NCBI GenBank assembly: GCA_964457335.1
Contig: CAYWGD010000026.1
Coordinates: 5,629-69,628, forward strand
DNA: 64,000 bases
Source of the DNA: CAJBVW01 sp964457335
GTDB taxonomy: Bacteria > Myxococcota_A > UBA796 > SXON01
Direction of reading: 5' to 3'
Shown: positions 27,115 to 34,617 of the stretch, piece after piece
Layout: the number at the start of each line of letters is the position of its first letter
Numbering within the stretch: the stretch's first letter is position 1
Made by a program: the position numbers and the translations under genes
The notes under the pieces: model-generated
The model's database searches: none
Told to the model about the DNA's origin: nothing
The model's input: only the letters and a program-made list of their open reading frames with translations

Positions 27115-27549
27115 ATGCGCGTCCTGCTGGTCGACGACGAGGCGTACGACATGGAGTGGATCGCGGACCTGGTCAGCAGATCCGGGCACCAACTGGTCGT
27201 GGCGACGAACCGGGCCGACGGCGAACGTCGTCTCCGCGAGCACGCCCGCGGGGAGCGCTTCGGTCTCGCGATCATCGACGTGATGATGGCGACCCACGGG
27301 CTGTCCGAGCTGCGCGAGTGGAACGCGCAGGTCGCGGCCAACTCGATGCGGTCGGGGCTCGACCTCATCGCGTTCGCCCGTCGCGAGCTGGGCATCCCCG
27401 CGAGGGACCTGCCGATCTTCTGCTACACCGCCCGCGACGACGTCGAGGACGAGGCCGTCGCCCTCGGCTCCGAGTACTTCGCCCGGGACGGCTCCCCGGC
27501 GTTCCGGGACCGGCTGAAGCAGTTCCTGGGCCTCGAGAAGACCCCGTAG
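27115..27549 (+). CDS. Atypical single-domain response regulator
   Basis: 144 residues, ATG two bases after the kinase stop. Receiver features: VDDEA acid pocket (Asp7/8), phospho-acceptor Asp55 (LAIIDVMM) and Thr105 (FCYTARDD). Two oddities: about 20 extra residues between the beta3 Asp loop and helix 3 (ATHGLSELREWNAQVAANSMRS), and no clear conserved Lys of the K-P motif (YFARDGSPAF in its place). No output domain, so it must act by binding a partner, plausibly the winged-helix or nitrilase protein of the same cassette. Its end lies 8 bp from the convergent gene at 27558. Confidence 0.8.
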   Translation: MRVLLVDDEAYDMEWIADLVSRSGHQLVVATNRADGERRLREHARGERFGLAIIDVMMATHGLSELREWNAQVAANSMRSGLDLIAFARRELGIPARDLPIFCYTARDDVEDEAVALGSEYFARDGSPAFRDRLKQFLGLEKTP

Positions 27550-27557
27550 CGCCCCGA

Positions 27558-28211
27558 TCAGAGATCGCCGCACCCCGCCGCCCCGTCCACCCGCCACATC
27601 GCGAAGGTGCTCCGCGACGGGTCGGGGCGCGTGTCGGGGGTGAAGTCGAAGAGGGGATGGCTCGCGCCGAGCGTGGCCTGACGCTGCTCGAGGAGGACCA
27701 CGCGCCCCTCGACGCGGTCGGGGCCGACGAGCGCGCCCTCCAGCCGGCTGTGCCCGCGCTGGGCGACCCACACCTCGGCCGCGCCGAAGCCGGGCACCAC
27801 CACGCGCACGGTCGCGCCGGGCTTCCCGTCGCGGTCGGCGTCGACGACGTGGGGCTCGTCGGCGCGGGCGGGGAGATCGCCGCGGGCGGGGTCGTAGCCG
27901 ACCACCTGCACGCCGGTGTCGGCCCGCCACGTCCAGGTGTCGCCCGCGCGCGTGAGCTCCACCGGGTAGGTGCGGTCGGGGAGCGCCGCGCGCCAGCCGT
28001 CCGGGAGCGTCGTGCGCGCGAGCTTCGTGCCGCCCTCGAGCACGGTGTTGCACACGGTCTGGCGCTGAACCCAGCCGTCGCCGTCCCGGGTGACGCGCAC
28101 GAGCAGGGTGCTCCGCGACGCGCTCCGCGTCTCGCCGAACAGGGGCGCCCGGGTGATCGCCGCCACGACCACCTCCAGGGCCCAGGTGCCGCCGAGGTCC
28201 ACCACGTCCAT
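27558..28211 (-). CDS. Unknown protein in carotenoid-modification operon
   Basis: 217 residues. I do not recognise a named family. It starts MDVVDLGGTWALEVVVAA and continues with beta-strand-like segments, an Arg/Asp-rich middle (TVCNTVLEGGTKLARTTLPDGW) and a cysteine near the end (AAGCGDL). No signal peptide or membrane helix. The barrel-like pattern GGTWALEV at the start recalls lipocalin-type proteins, but this is a guess. Its ATG overlaps the stop of the upstream acyltransferase by one base (TGATG), so it is the third gene of the GT2-acyltransferase unit and may help handle or modify the carotenoid glycoside. Confidence 0.7.
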   Translation of the reverse strand: MDVVDLGGTWALEVVVAAITRAPLFGETRSASRSTLLVRVTRDGDGWVQRQTVCNTVLEGGTKLARTTLPDGWRAALPDRTYPVELTRAGDTWTWRADTGVQVVGYDPARGDLPARADEPHVVDADRDGKPGATVRVVVPGFGAAEVWVAQRGHSRLEGALVGPDRVEGRVVLLEQRQATLGASHPLFDFTPDTRPDPSRSTFAMWRVDGAAGCGDL

Positions 28212-28942
28212 CACGCGCTCCGGCTGAAGAGGGAGAGGAGCCGCGCGCCGAGGCCGCGGTCGGTCCGCGACGAGGCGGAGGCGACGATGGGGAAGAAGCC
28301 TGCCGAAGCGGGGGGGGGCGTTGCGGGGGGGCTCGGCCCCCCCGCCCCAGGATCCAGGAACCGATCCACCACCTCCAGGCCCGCGACGAGCGCTTCTTCG
28401 AGCCGATCGGCGGGGACCGGCGAGCCGAGGTGCACGAGCGCGGCGGGTCGGTCGCCCTCCCGGAAGGTGTAGGTGAGCGCCACCGGGACGATGGGGGCGC
28501 CGCTCGCGCGGGCGACGAGCCCGACGCCGGGCCGGATGCCGAGCGGCCGGAGCCACGGCGGCCGCTGTCGGCCCTGCGGGAAGATCCAGACCGCGCGGCC
28601 CGGCCGGTCGAGCACCGCCGCCGCGGCCCGGAGCCCCGCCCGCGCCGCGAGCCCGCCCCGGTCGAGCGCGAGGGCGCCGACGGAGCGCAGCCAGGGGAGG
28701 CGCCGGAGCGTGGAGGCCTCGACGAGCACGTGGCCCTCGGCGCCCAGGGCCTCGTCCACGAGCAGCATGACGAGGCCGTCCCACCACGCGACGTGCGTGG
28801 CCGCGAAGACGACGGGGCCCTCGGCCAGCCGCGCCCGCGTCTCGGCGAGCCCCGCGACGTACACGCCGTCGAGGCCCCGGCGCACGCGCCACCGGGTGTA
28901 CAGGCGCCAGGCGGCGACCGCGAGCGGGCTCCGGGCGCTCAC
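28211..28942 (-). CDS. PlsC-family acyltransferase, probable carotenoid-glycoside acyltransferase (CruD/CrtO-like role)
   Basis: 243 residues. GTG 28942 overlaps the stop of the glycosyltransferase (GTGA). The PlsC signature is seen in order: acyl-acceptor motif with the catalytic HxxxxD variant (ATHVAWWDGLVM), ALDRGG, IFPQGRQRPP (glycerol-phosphate/acceptor site) and GAPIVPVALTY. Lysophosphatidate acylation is the default for the family. However, the order GT2-acyltransferase next to crt genes mirrors CruC-CruD and CrtQ-CrtO pairs that glycosylate and then acylate carotenoids, so acylation of a carotenoid glycoside is inferred. The 3' part contains a G/C hairpin repeat (28315-28352) also present outside genes at 45992, which adds Pro/Gly/Ala residues. 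Confidence 0.8.
   Translation of the reverse strand: MSARSPLAVAAWRLYTRWRVRRGLDGVYVAGLAETRARLAEGPVVFAATHVAWWDGLVMLLVDEALGAEGHVLVEASTLRRLPWLRSVGALALDRGGLAARAGLRAAAAVLDRPGRAVWIFPQGRQRPPWLRPLGIRPGVGLVARASGAPIVPVALTYTFREGDRPAALVHLGSPVPADRLEEALVAGLEVVDRFLDPGAGGPSPPATPPPASAGFFPIVASASSRTDRGLGARLLSLFSRSA
28315..28352. repeat. Dispersed GCGTTGCGGGGGG hairpin element inside the acyltransferase gene
   Basis: GCGTTG followed by a G7 tract, a short CTCGG loop and C7 GCCCCA. The same layout occurs at 45992-46026 between genes. On the minus strand it is translated into a Pro/Gly/Ala stretch of the acyltransferase. Confidence 0.6.
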
Positions 28943-30042
28943 GCCGTACGCTCGTGCCGCGGGCGGTACGCGCGCCCGCGCCACCGGATGACCCCGCGGC
29001 GGCTCCACGCCCACGAGTTCACGGCGAGGGCCAGCATCCACGCGATGCCGACGGCGTGGAGCGGCACGGTCCAGGGCGCGTGCCCGAAGCGCGCCGCGAG
29101 GAGCGCGCGCTGGGCGAGGTTCGCGGCCACGCCGACCGCGGCGGGCGCGGGCGCGAAGGGGAGCGCGAGCCAGGGGAGGAGGAAACACGTCACGTGGAGG
29201 GCGAGCGTGGCGACGAGCGCGGCGGGGGTGCCGCCGATGCCCTCGTAGAGGTTCTTGGAGAAGCCCTCCCAGGCCTCGCGCCCGCTCCGGTACATCCGGC
29301 AGCGGGCGATCGCGGCGCCGTCCACGAAGTCGACGCGCAGGCCCGCCCGCTTGGCCGCCCGGCACAACGCCATGTCGTCGACGACCTCGGTGGCCACGGC
29401 CCCATGCCCACCGAAGCGCGCGTAGGCGTCGCGACGGACGGCGAGGAGCTGGCCGTTGGCGGCGAGGAAGCGGGGGTCGCGGGTGGCGCGCACGAGCGGG
29501 AGCGGGAGCCAGGAGAGGTAGGTGAGGTGCAGGAGCGGCAGCACGAGGCGCTCCGCGGCGCTCCCGGCCTCCTGGCGGGGGAGGAGCGAGACGACGTCGG
29601 CGTCCACGGCGGCGGCGGCGATGCCGGCGAGGGCGCCGGGGGCCAGCACGGTGTCGGCGTCGACGAAGACGAGCAGGTCGCCGGTGGCGGCCGCGGCGAG
29701 CTGCTGGCAGGCGTGGGGCTTCCCGACCGCGCCGCGCGGCAGGGGGCGGCCGGTGATCACGCGCAGGCGCGGGTCGCCGGCTGCGAGGGCCGCGAGGATC
29801 GCCGGGGTGCCGTCGGTGGAGCGGTCGTCGCAGACGATCACCTCGTCGAAGGGCTCGGCGAGCAGGGCCTGCACGCAGCGCGCGATGCCGCGCTCCTCGT
29901 CGCGGGCGGGCACGAGCGCGCTGGCCCGCGTCCGGGGGGCGTGCGCAGGCTTTGCGGCGGCCGGCCGCCACGAAGCGAGGTTGAACAGGGTGAGGGCCAA
30001 CGGGAGGGTTGGCGGAAGTGCGAGCAGGAACCAGGAGATCAC
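28939..30042 (-). CDS. GT2 family glycosyltransferase, probable carotenoid glycosyltransferase (CruC/CrtQ-like role)
   Basis: 367 residues. GTG 30042 is chosen for GGAGGG four bases upstream. An N-terminal membrane helix (ISWFLLALPPTLPLALTLFNL) anchors a GT-A domain: ASALVPARDEERGIARCV, VIVCDDRSTDGT, LLVFVDADTVLAPGAL (DxD metal site) and TEVVDDMALCRAAKRAGL, then WEGFSKNLYEGIGG and two or three C-terminal membrane helices. It should transfer a sugar to a lipid acceptor at the inner membrane. A tertiary hydroxyl made by CrtC is the expected acceptor, judged from the divergent crt operon and the coupled acyltransferase. It could instead glycosylate another lipid; the sugar is unknown. Confidence 0.82.
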   Translation of the reverse strand: MISWFLLALPPTLPLALTLFNLASWRPAAAKPAHAPRTRASALVPARDEERGIARCVQALLAEPFDEVIVCDDRSTDGTPAILAALAAGDPRLRVITGRPLPRGAVGKPHACQQLAAAATGDLLVFVDADTVLAPGALAGIAAAAVDADVVSLLPRQEAGSAAERLVLPLLHLTYLSWLPLPLVRATRDPRFLAANGQLLAVRRDAYARFGGHGAVATEVVDDMALCRAAKRAGLRVDFVDGAAIARCRMYRSGREAWEGFSKNLYEGIGGTPAALVATLALHVTCFLLPWLALPFAPAPAAVGVAANLAQRALLAARFGHAPWTVPLHAVGIAWMLALAVNSWAWSRRGVIRWRGRAYRPRHERTA

Positions 30043-30071
30043 GGACCCTCCGCCGTCGAGACCCCTTGGGG

Positions 30072-30130
30072 TTGCAGGGTCTCCGAACACCGTGTATATG
30101 CTTTGCACTGGCTTTGAACAAGTTGTGCAA
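30072..30130. promoter_or_regulatory. Overlapping divergent promoters of crtE and the GT2 operon with palindromes
   Basis: Plus strand: TTGCAG (30072-30077), 17 bp, TATATG (30095-30100), about 45 nt before ATG 30145. Minus strand: TTGTTC (30121-30116), 17 bp, TATACA (30098-30093). The two -10 boxes share the same TATATA bases. Palindrome ACAC-C-GTGT (30087-30095) lies in the promoter core, and TTGCAC (30103-30108)/GTGCAA (30125-30130) with inner ACAA-G-TTGT (30118-30126) covers the GT2 -35. These are candidate sites for the CarH-like repressor. An SD, GGAGG at 30136-30140, precedes crtE. Confidence 0.55.
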
Positions 30131-30144
30131 GGCCCGGAGGACGA

Positions 30145-31209
30145 ATGCTCCAGCCCTCGAACCGCCGCTCGGCGGCCCGCTCCCCGGCCGCCCCTCCCCT
30201 GGACCCGCAGGAGGTCGACCCCCTGGGCCTCTGGGCGGACGACGCGCTCTCCGAGGTCGAGGACGTGATGAGCCGGCTCGCGGTCGGCACGCGGCTCGAG
30301 CGCTCCGGCCACATGGTGCAGGAGCACCTCGCGACGGGCGGCAAGCGGCTCCGGGCACGGCTGGCCCTCGCGGCGGTCGAGGCGATGGGCGGCACCCGCG
30401 CCCGCGCCGTGGGCTGGGCCGCGGCCTGCGAGCTCGTGCACAACGCCACGCTCATCCACGACGACTTGCAGGACGGCGATCGCGTCCGGCGCGGCCGCCC
30501 GACCACCTGGGTGCGGCACGGCGCGCCGCAGGCGATCAACGCGGGGGACCTGCTCCTCATGCTGCCGTTCCTGGCAGTAGACGCGGTCCCCGCGGACGGC
30601 GATGTGCGCTGGGGCCTCGCGCGGGCCATCGCCCGCCGGGCCGAGGCGACGGTGCGCGGCCAGTCGCTGGAGCTCGACCTGCTCGGGGGCCGGCGGACCG
30701 ACTGGGAGACGTGGCTGCGCGCGACGGAGGGCAAGACCGGCGCGCTGCTCGCGCTCCCCGTGGAGGGGGCCGCGCTGCTCGCGGGGCTCTCGCCCGACGC
30801 GGCGGCGCACATCGCGCAGGACTTCGTGCGCATCGGCGTCCTGTTCCAGGTCGCCGACGACGTGCTCGACCTCTACGGCGACAAGGGCCGCGGCGAGCGC
30901 GGCAACGACCTCCGCGAGGGCAAGGTGAGCGCGCTCGTGGTCGAGCACCTGCGGCTCCACCCCGCCGACGCGCCCTGGCTCCTCGCGCTGCTGGAGGCGC
31001 CCCGGGAGCTCACGCCGGACGGGGAGGTCGCGACGGCGATCGAGGCGTTCCAGGTCGCGGGCGCCTTGGCGGCGGTCGTCGACCGCTTCGAGGTCCTGGC
31101 GCGGGCGGTGCACGACGCGCCGCTCTTGCGGGCCGTGCCGGACCTGCACGCCGTGGCCCTCGAGCTCGTCGAGCAGATCCGATCCACGCTGCCGGCGGTG
31201 CGCTCGTGA
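30145..31209 (+). CDS. crtE: Geranylgeranyl diphosphate synthase CrtE
   Basis: 354 residues. Makes GGPP (C20) from C5 units, the entry step to carotenoids. The polyprenyl synthetase hallmarks are present: GGKRLRARL (~65-73), first Asp-rich motif LIHDDLQDGDRVRRGRPT (Asp106/107/110) and second motif VADDVLDLYGDKGRGERGNDLREGK (~239-263). Good SD GGAGGACGA before ATG 30145. The ~25-residue Pro/Ser N-terminal extension is not conserved. The stop overlaps the crtI GTG by four bases. First gene of the plus-strand crt operon. Confidence 0.92.
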   Translation: MLQPSNRRSAARSPAAPPLDPQEVDPLGLWADDALSEVEDVMSRLAVGTRLERSGHMVQEHLATGGKRLRARLALAAVEAMGGTRARAVGWAAACELVHNATLIHDDLQDGDRVRRGRPTTWVRHGAPQAINAGDLLLMLPFLAVDAVPADGDVRWGLARAIARRAEATVRGQSLELDLLGGRRTDWETWLRATEGKTGALLALPVEGAALLAGLSPDAAAHIAQDFVRIGVLFQVADDVLDLYGDKGRGERGNDLREGKVSALVVEHLRLHPADAPWLLALLEAPRELTPDGEVATAIEAFQVAGALAAVVDRFEVLARAVHDAPLLRAVPDLHAVALELVEQIRSTLPAVRS

Positions 31210-32726
31210 GCGCGCGGCCGTACGTCGTGGTCGGCGCCGGCTTCGGCGGCCTCGCGGCCGCGGTGCGCCTTCGCGCGATGGGCCACCCCGTCGTCGTGCT
31301 GGAGGCCACCGACCAGCCCGGCGGGCGCGCGAGCGTGTTCCGGCAGGACGGCTTCACCTTCGACGCCGGCCCGACCGTCATCACGGCGCCCTACCTGGTC
31401 GACGAGCTCTTCGCGCTCGTGGGCCGGAACGCCGCCGACTACTACGAGCTGATGCCGGTCGACCCGTTCTACCGGGTCGTGTTCCCCGACGGGTCGAGGT
31501 TCGACTACGTGGGCGAGGAGGAGCGGATCCTCGCCCAGATCGCGGCGATGTCCCCGCGGGACGTGGACGGCTACCGCAAGCTCGCCGCCCAGGCGAAGCG
31601 CATCTTCGACGTGGGCTACACCCGGCTCGTCGATCAGCCCTTCGACCGGCTCTCGGACATGCTCCGCGTCGCCCCCGACATGATCAAGCTGCGGAGCTTC
31701 CGGTCCGTGTACGGGCTCGTGTCGTCGTTCATCGAGGACGAGCGGCTCCGGCAGGTGTTCACCTTCCAGCCGCTGCTCGTGGGCGGGAACCCCTACGCGA
31801 CGTCCTCGATCTACCTGCTCATCCACTGGCTCGAGCGGAAGTGGGGGGTGTGGTTCCCCAAGGGCGGCACGGGCGCGCTCGTGACCGCGCTCGTGCGGCT
31901 CCTGGGCGAGCTCGACGTGCCCGTGCGGCTGAACAGCCCGGTCGAGCGCATCGAGGTGGAGAACGGGAAGGCCGTCGCGGTGCGGCTCGCGGGCGGCGAG
32001 CGCGTGCCCTGCGCGGGCGTCGTGAGCAACGCCGACCCGTCGTTCGTCTACAAGCACCTCGTCGACGGGGCGCACCGCCGCACCCACACAGACGCCGCGG
32101 TGGCGCGCAAGAAGCCGTCGATGAGCCTGTGGGTGGCCTACTTCGGCGTCGACCGCACGTACGAGGACGTGGCGCACCACACCATCCTCCTCGGCCCCCG
32201 CTACAAGGGGCTGCTCGACGACATCTTCGAGAACAAGGTCCTCGCCGAGGACTTCTCGCTCTACCTGCACCGCCCCACGGCGAGCGACCCGAGCCTCGCG
32301 CCCGTGGGCAAGGAGGCGTTCTACGTGCTCTCGCCGGTGCCGAACCAGCGGAGCGGGCTCGACTGGGACAACGCCCTCCCCGCGTACACGGACCGGATCA
32401 TGTCGTTCCTCGACCGGGGCGCGCTCCCCGGCATCAAGGGCTCGATCGCGTCGATGAAGACGATCGACCCGCGCTACTTCGCGAACCAGATGCGGTCGGT
32501 GGACGGCGCGGCGTTCGGCATCGAGCCGACCCTGCTCCAGTCGGCCTGGTTCCGCTACCACAACCGCTCCGAGGACGTCGACGGGCTCTACTTCGTCGGC
32601 GCGAGCACCCACCCCGGCGCGGGCGTGCCGGGCGTGCTCAACTCCGCGCGGGTGCTCGAGAAGGTGGTGCCCCGGCCGGCGTCGCCGATCTCCGTCCCAC
32701 CGGCCCTGCGGATCGTCGCGTCCTGA
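31206..32726 (+). CDS. crtI: Phytoene desaturase CrtI
   Basis: 506 residues, GTG start overlapping crtE (GTGA). FAD-dependent amine-oxidase-fold enzyme introducing double bonds into phytoene. Seen: dinucleotide-binding VVGAGFGGLAAAVRLRAMGHPVVVLEATDQPGGRAS at the N-terminus, DAGPTVITAPY, GGTGALVTALVRLL mid-protein, and the C-terminal CrtI signature GLYFVGASTHPGAGVPGVLNSARV. Length is normal for the family. Between it and the regulator gene there are only 13 bp. Whether it makes neurosporene, lycopene or another end product cannot be read from sequence. Confidence 0.92.
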   Translation: MSARPYVVVGAGFGGLAAAVRLRAMGHPVVVLEATDQPGGRASVFRQDGFTFDAGPTVITAPYLVDELFALVGRNAADYYELMPVDPFYRVVFPDGSRFDYVGEEERILAQIAAMSPRDVDGYRKLAAQAKRIFDVGYTRLVDQPFDRLSDMLRVAPDMIKLRSFRSVYGLVSSFIEDERLRQVFTFQPLLVGGNPYATSSIYLLIHWLERKWGVWFPKGGTGALVTALVRLLGELDVPVRLNSPVERIEVENGKAVAVRLAGGERVPCAGVVSNADPSFVYKHLVDGAHRRTHTDAAVARKKPSMSLWVAYFGVDRTYEDVAHHTILLGPRYKGLLDDIFENKVLAEDFSLYLHRPTASDPSLAPVGKEAFYVLSPVPNQRSGLDWDNALPAYTDRIMSFLDRGALPGIKGSIASMKTIDPRYFANQMRSVDGAAFGIEPTLLQSAWFRYHNRSEDVDGLYFVGASTHPGAGVPGVLNSARVLEKVVPRPASPISVPPALRIVAS

Positions 32727-32739
32727 ACCGGGGGAAACG

Positions 32740-33663
32740 ATGGGCTACCGGGTCAAGACGGTCTCGGCGATGACGGGGATCCCGCGGGGGACCCTGCTCT
32801 CGTGGGAGCGTCGGTACGACATCCTCGAGCCCGACCGGTCGGCGGCGGGGTACCGCGACTACAGCGACGCCGACGTGGCCGTGTTCAAGCGGCTCAAGGC
32901 GCTCGTGGACGCCGGCTACAGCATCAGCGAGGCCGTCGACCTCGCGCGGCCGCCGAAGGCGGCGGAGGGAGGGCGCACGGAGCCTCCGCGCGTCGAGGCG
33001 AGCGGGGACGTGGTCGACGCGATCCTCCGCGCGCTCCTCGCGTTCGACCGCGGCGCCGCCGACCGGCTCGTGCCGCGGTTCGGGCAGGTGTCGTTCCTCG
33101 CGGTGATCGACGAGGTGCTCGTGCCGCTGCTCCACCGGCTCGGCGAGGCCTGGGAGCGCGGCGAGGTCAGCGTCGCGCAGGAGCACTTCGTCTCCGGGTT
33201 CTGTCGGGAGCACCTGCTCGCGATGTATCACGGGCTCGGCGGCGGCCCCGAGGGCGGCGTGGCCGTGGCGTGCGCGACGCCTCCCGGCGAGCGGCACGAG
33301 CTCGGGCTCCTGGTGCTCGCGCTCAAGCTCGCGCTCGGGGGGCACCGGGTCGTGTGGCTCGGCGCCGACCTCCCGGTGCCCGACCTCTGCGCCTACCTCG
33401 CGGTGCACAACCCGCGCTTCGTGTGCCTCTCGTTCACGCGGCTCGTGTCGCGGGACACGCTGCTCGGCTTCGCGCGGGCGCTCCGCGCGGGCGCGCCCAC
33501 GACCGGGATCATCTTCGGCGGCCCGGGCCTCGCGGGTATGGAGGGCGCGCTGCTCGACGGCGTGCGCGTCCTGACCAGGTCCGCGGAGCTCGAGGCCCTG
33601 CTCGCGGACGCGAGCCCGGGCGGGTGGGCTGCGCGTGCCCGGGTCGCCCGGGCGTCCGGGTGA
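32740..33663 (+). CDS. CarH/CarA-like MerR-type regulator with B12-binding domain
   Basis: 307 residues. N-terminal MerR helix-turn-helix (VKTVSAMTGIPRGTLLSWERRYDILEPDRS...GYRDYSDADV, 5-46), then a four-helix cap and a cobalamin-binding Rossmann domain. Key CarH residues are present: Trp138-x9-Glu148-His149 (WERGEVSVAQEH) and the ExHxxG Co-ligand motif Glu184/His186 (GERHELGL). In Myxococcus and Thermus such proteins repress carotenoid genes in the dark and release DNA when light breaks the adenosyl-Co bond. Lying inside the crt operon, it probably regulates this locus. CarA (light-independent, antirepressor-controlled) versus CarH (direct photoreceptor) is not resolvable here, though the intact His and WxxxEH favour CarH. 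Confidence 0.88.
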   Translation: MGYRVKTVSAMTGIPRGTLLSWERRYDILEPDRSAAGYRDYSDADVAVFKRLKALVDAGYSISEAVDLARPPKAAEGGRTEPPRVEASGDVVDAILRALLAFDRGAADRLVPRFGQVSFLAVIDEVLVPLLHRLGEAWERGEVSVAQEHFVSGFCREHLLAMYHGLGGGPEGGVAVACATPPGERHELGLLVLALKLALGGHRVVWLGADLPVPDLCAYLAVHNPRFVCLSFTRLVSRDTLLGFARALRAGAPTTGIIFGGPGLAGMEGALLDGVRVLTRSAELEALLADASPGGWAARARVARASG

Positions 33664-33689
33664 CACATGACTGAACCACGAGATGTGTC
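33662..33689. promoter_or_regulatory. Inverted repeat GACACAT-N14-ATGTGTC across crtB start
   Basis: Perfect 7-bp arms at 33662-33668 and 33683-33689; the left arm contains part of the crtB ATG (33667-33669). Matches GANACA/TGTNTC half-sites seen also at 35415, 35959 and 40935. Candidate operator or translational hairpin. Confidence 0.35.
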
Positions 33690-34617
33690 GGTGGCCGTGG
33701 TGGAGGAGAGCCGCGCCGTGCTCGCGCGGCACGCGCGCAGCTTCCGCTGGGCGTCCATGTTCCTGCCGGCCGCCGCGCGGGACGACGCCGCGGTGGTCTA
33801 CAACTTCTGCCGACTCGCCGACGACCTCGTGGACGAGGCGCCCGACGCCGCGACGGGCGCCCGCGACCTCGCCCGCCTGGACGCCGAGCTCGGCGGCGAG
33901 GCCCCCCCGCGCCCGCTCGTGGCGGCGTTCCGCGCGGTCGTGGAGCGCCGGGGCATCGAGCTCGCCGCCGCGCAGGACCTGCTCGTGGGCATCGCCGGGG
34001 ACCAGGGCCGCGTGCGCGTGGCCGACGACCCCGAGCTGCTCCGGTACTGCTACCGCGTGGCCGGCACGGTGGGGCTCCTGATGTGTGGGGTCCTCGGCGT
34101 GACGCGCCGGGAGGCCTGGCCGCACGCCGTCGACCTCGGCATCGGCATGCAGCTCACCAACATCTGCCGCGACGTGCTCGAGGACACCCGGCGCGACCGC
34201 GTGTACCTGCCCGCGGCCCGCCTCCGCGCGGTGGGGGTCGATCCCGAGGAGCTCGTCGCCGGCACCGCCGACCGCGCCCGCGTGGCCGCGGTCGTGCGCG
34301 ACCTGCTCGCCCTCGCCGAGCGCTACTACGCGAGCGCCGACGACGGGATGCGTGCCATCCCGCTGCGGAGCCGCCTCGCGATCCTCGTGGCGAGCCGCGT
34401 CTACCGCGCCATCGGGCGCCGCCTGCTCCGGCGGGGCTGTGACGCGCTGGCCGGCCGGACGATCGTGCCCGCCTGGGAGAAGCTCGGGTGGCTCGTGGCG
34501 GGGCTGCTCGCCGCGCTGCGCCCGCGCGTGGCGGGGCTCCTCGCCGCGCCGCCGCACGACGCGGCGCTGCACACGGGGCTGGAAGGGCTCGTCCCGGGAC
34601 CGACGTGCTCGCGCTGA
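33667..34617 (+). CDS. crtB: Phytoene synthase CrtB
   Basis: 316 residues. Condenses two GGPP to phytoene. Both Asp-rich substrate motifs are present: NFCRLADDLVDEAPD (Asp52/53/56) and MQLTNICRDVLEDTRRDRVYLP (~165-186). ATG 33667 lies three bases after the regulator stop, inside an inverted repeat. The last 13 bp overlap the crtC GTG start. Length and motifs are standard. Confidence 0.92.
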   Translation: MTEPRDVSVAVVEESRAVLARHARSFRWASMFLPAAARDDAAVVYNFCRLADDLVDEAPDAATGARDLARLDAELGGEAPPRPLVAAFRAVVERRGIELAAAQDLLVGIAGDQGRVRVADDPELLRYCYRVAGTVGLLMCGVLGVTRREAWPHAVDLGIGMQLTNICRDVLEDTRRDRVYLPAARLRAVGVDPEELVAGTADRARVAAVVRDLLALAERYYASADDGMRAIPLRSRLAILVASRVYRAIGRRLLRRGCDALAGRTIVPAWEKLGWLVAGLLAALRPRVAGLLAAPPHDAALHTGLEGLVPGPTCSR

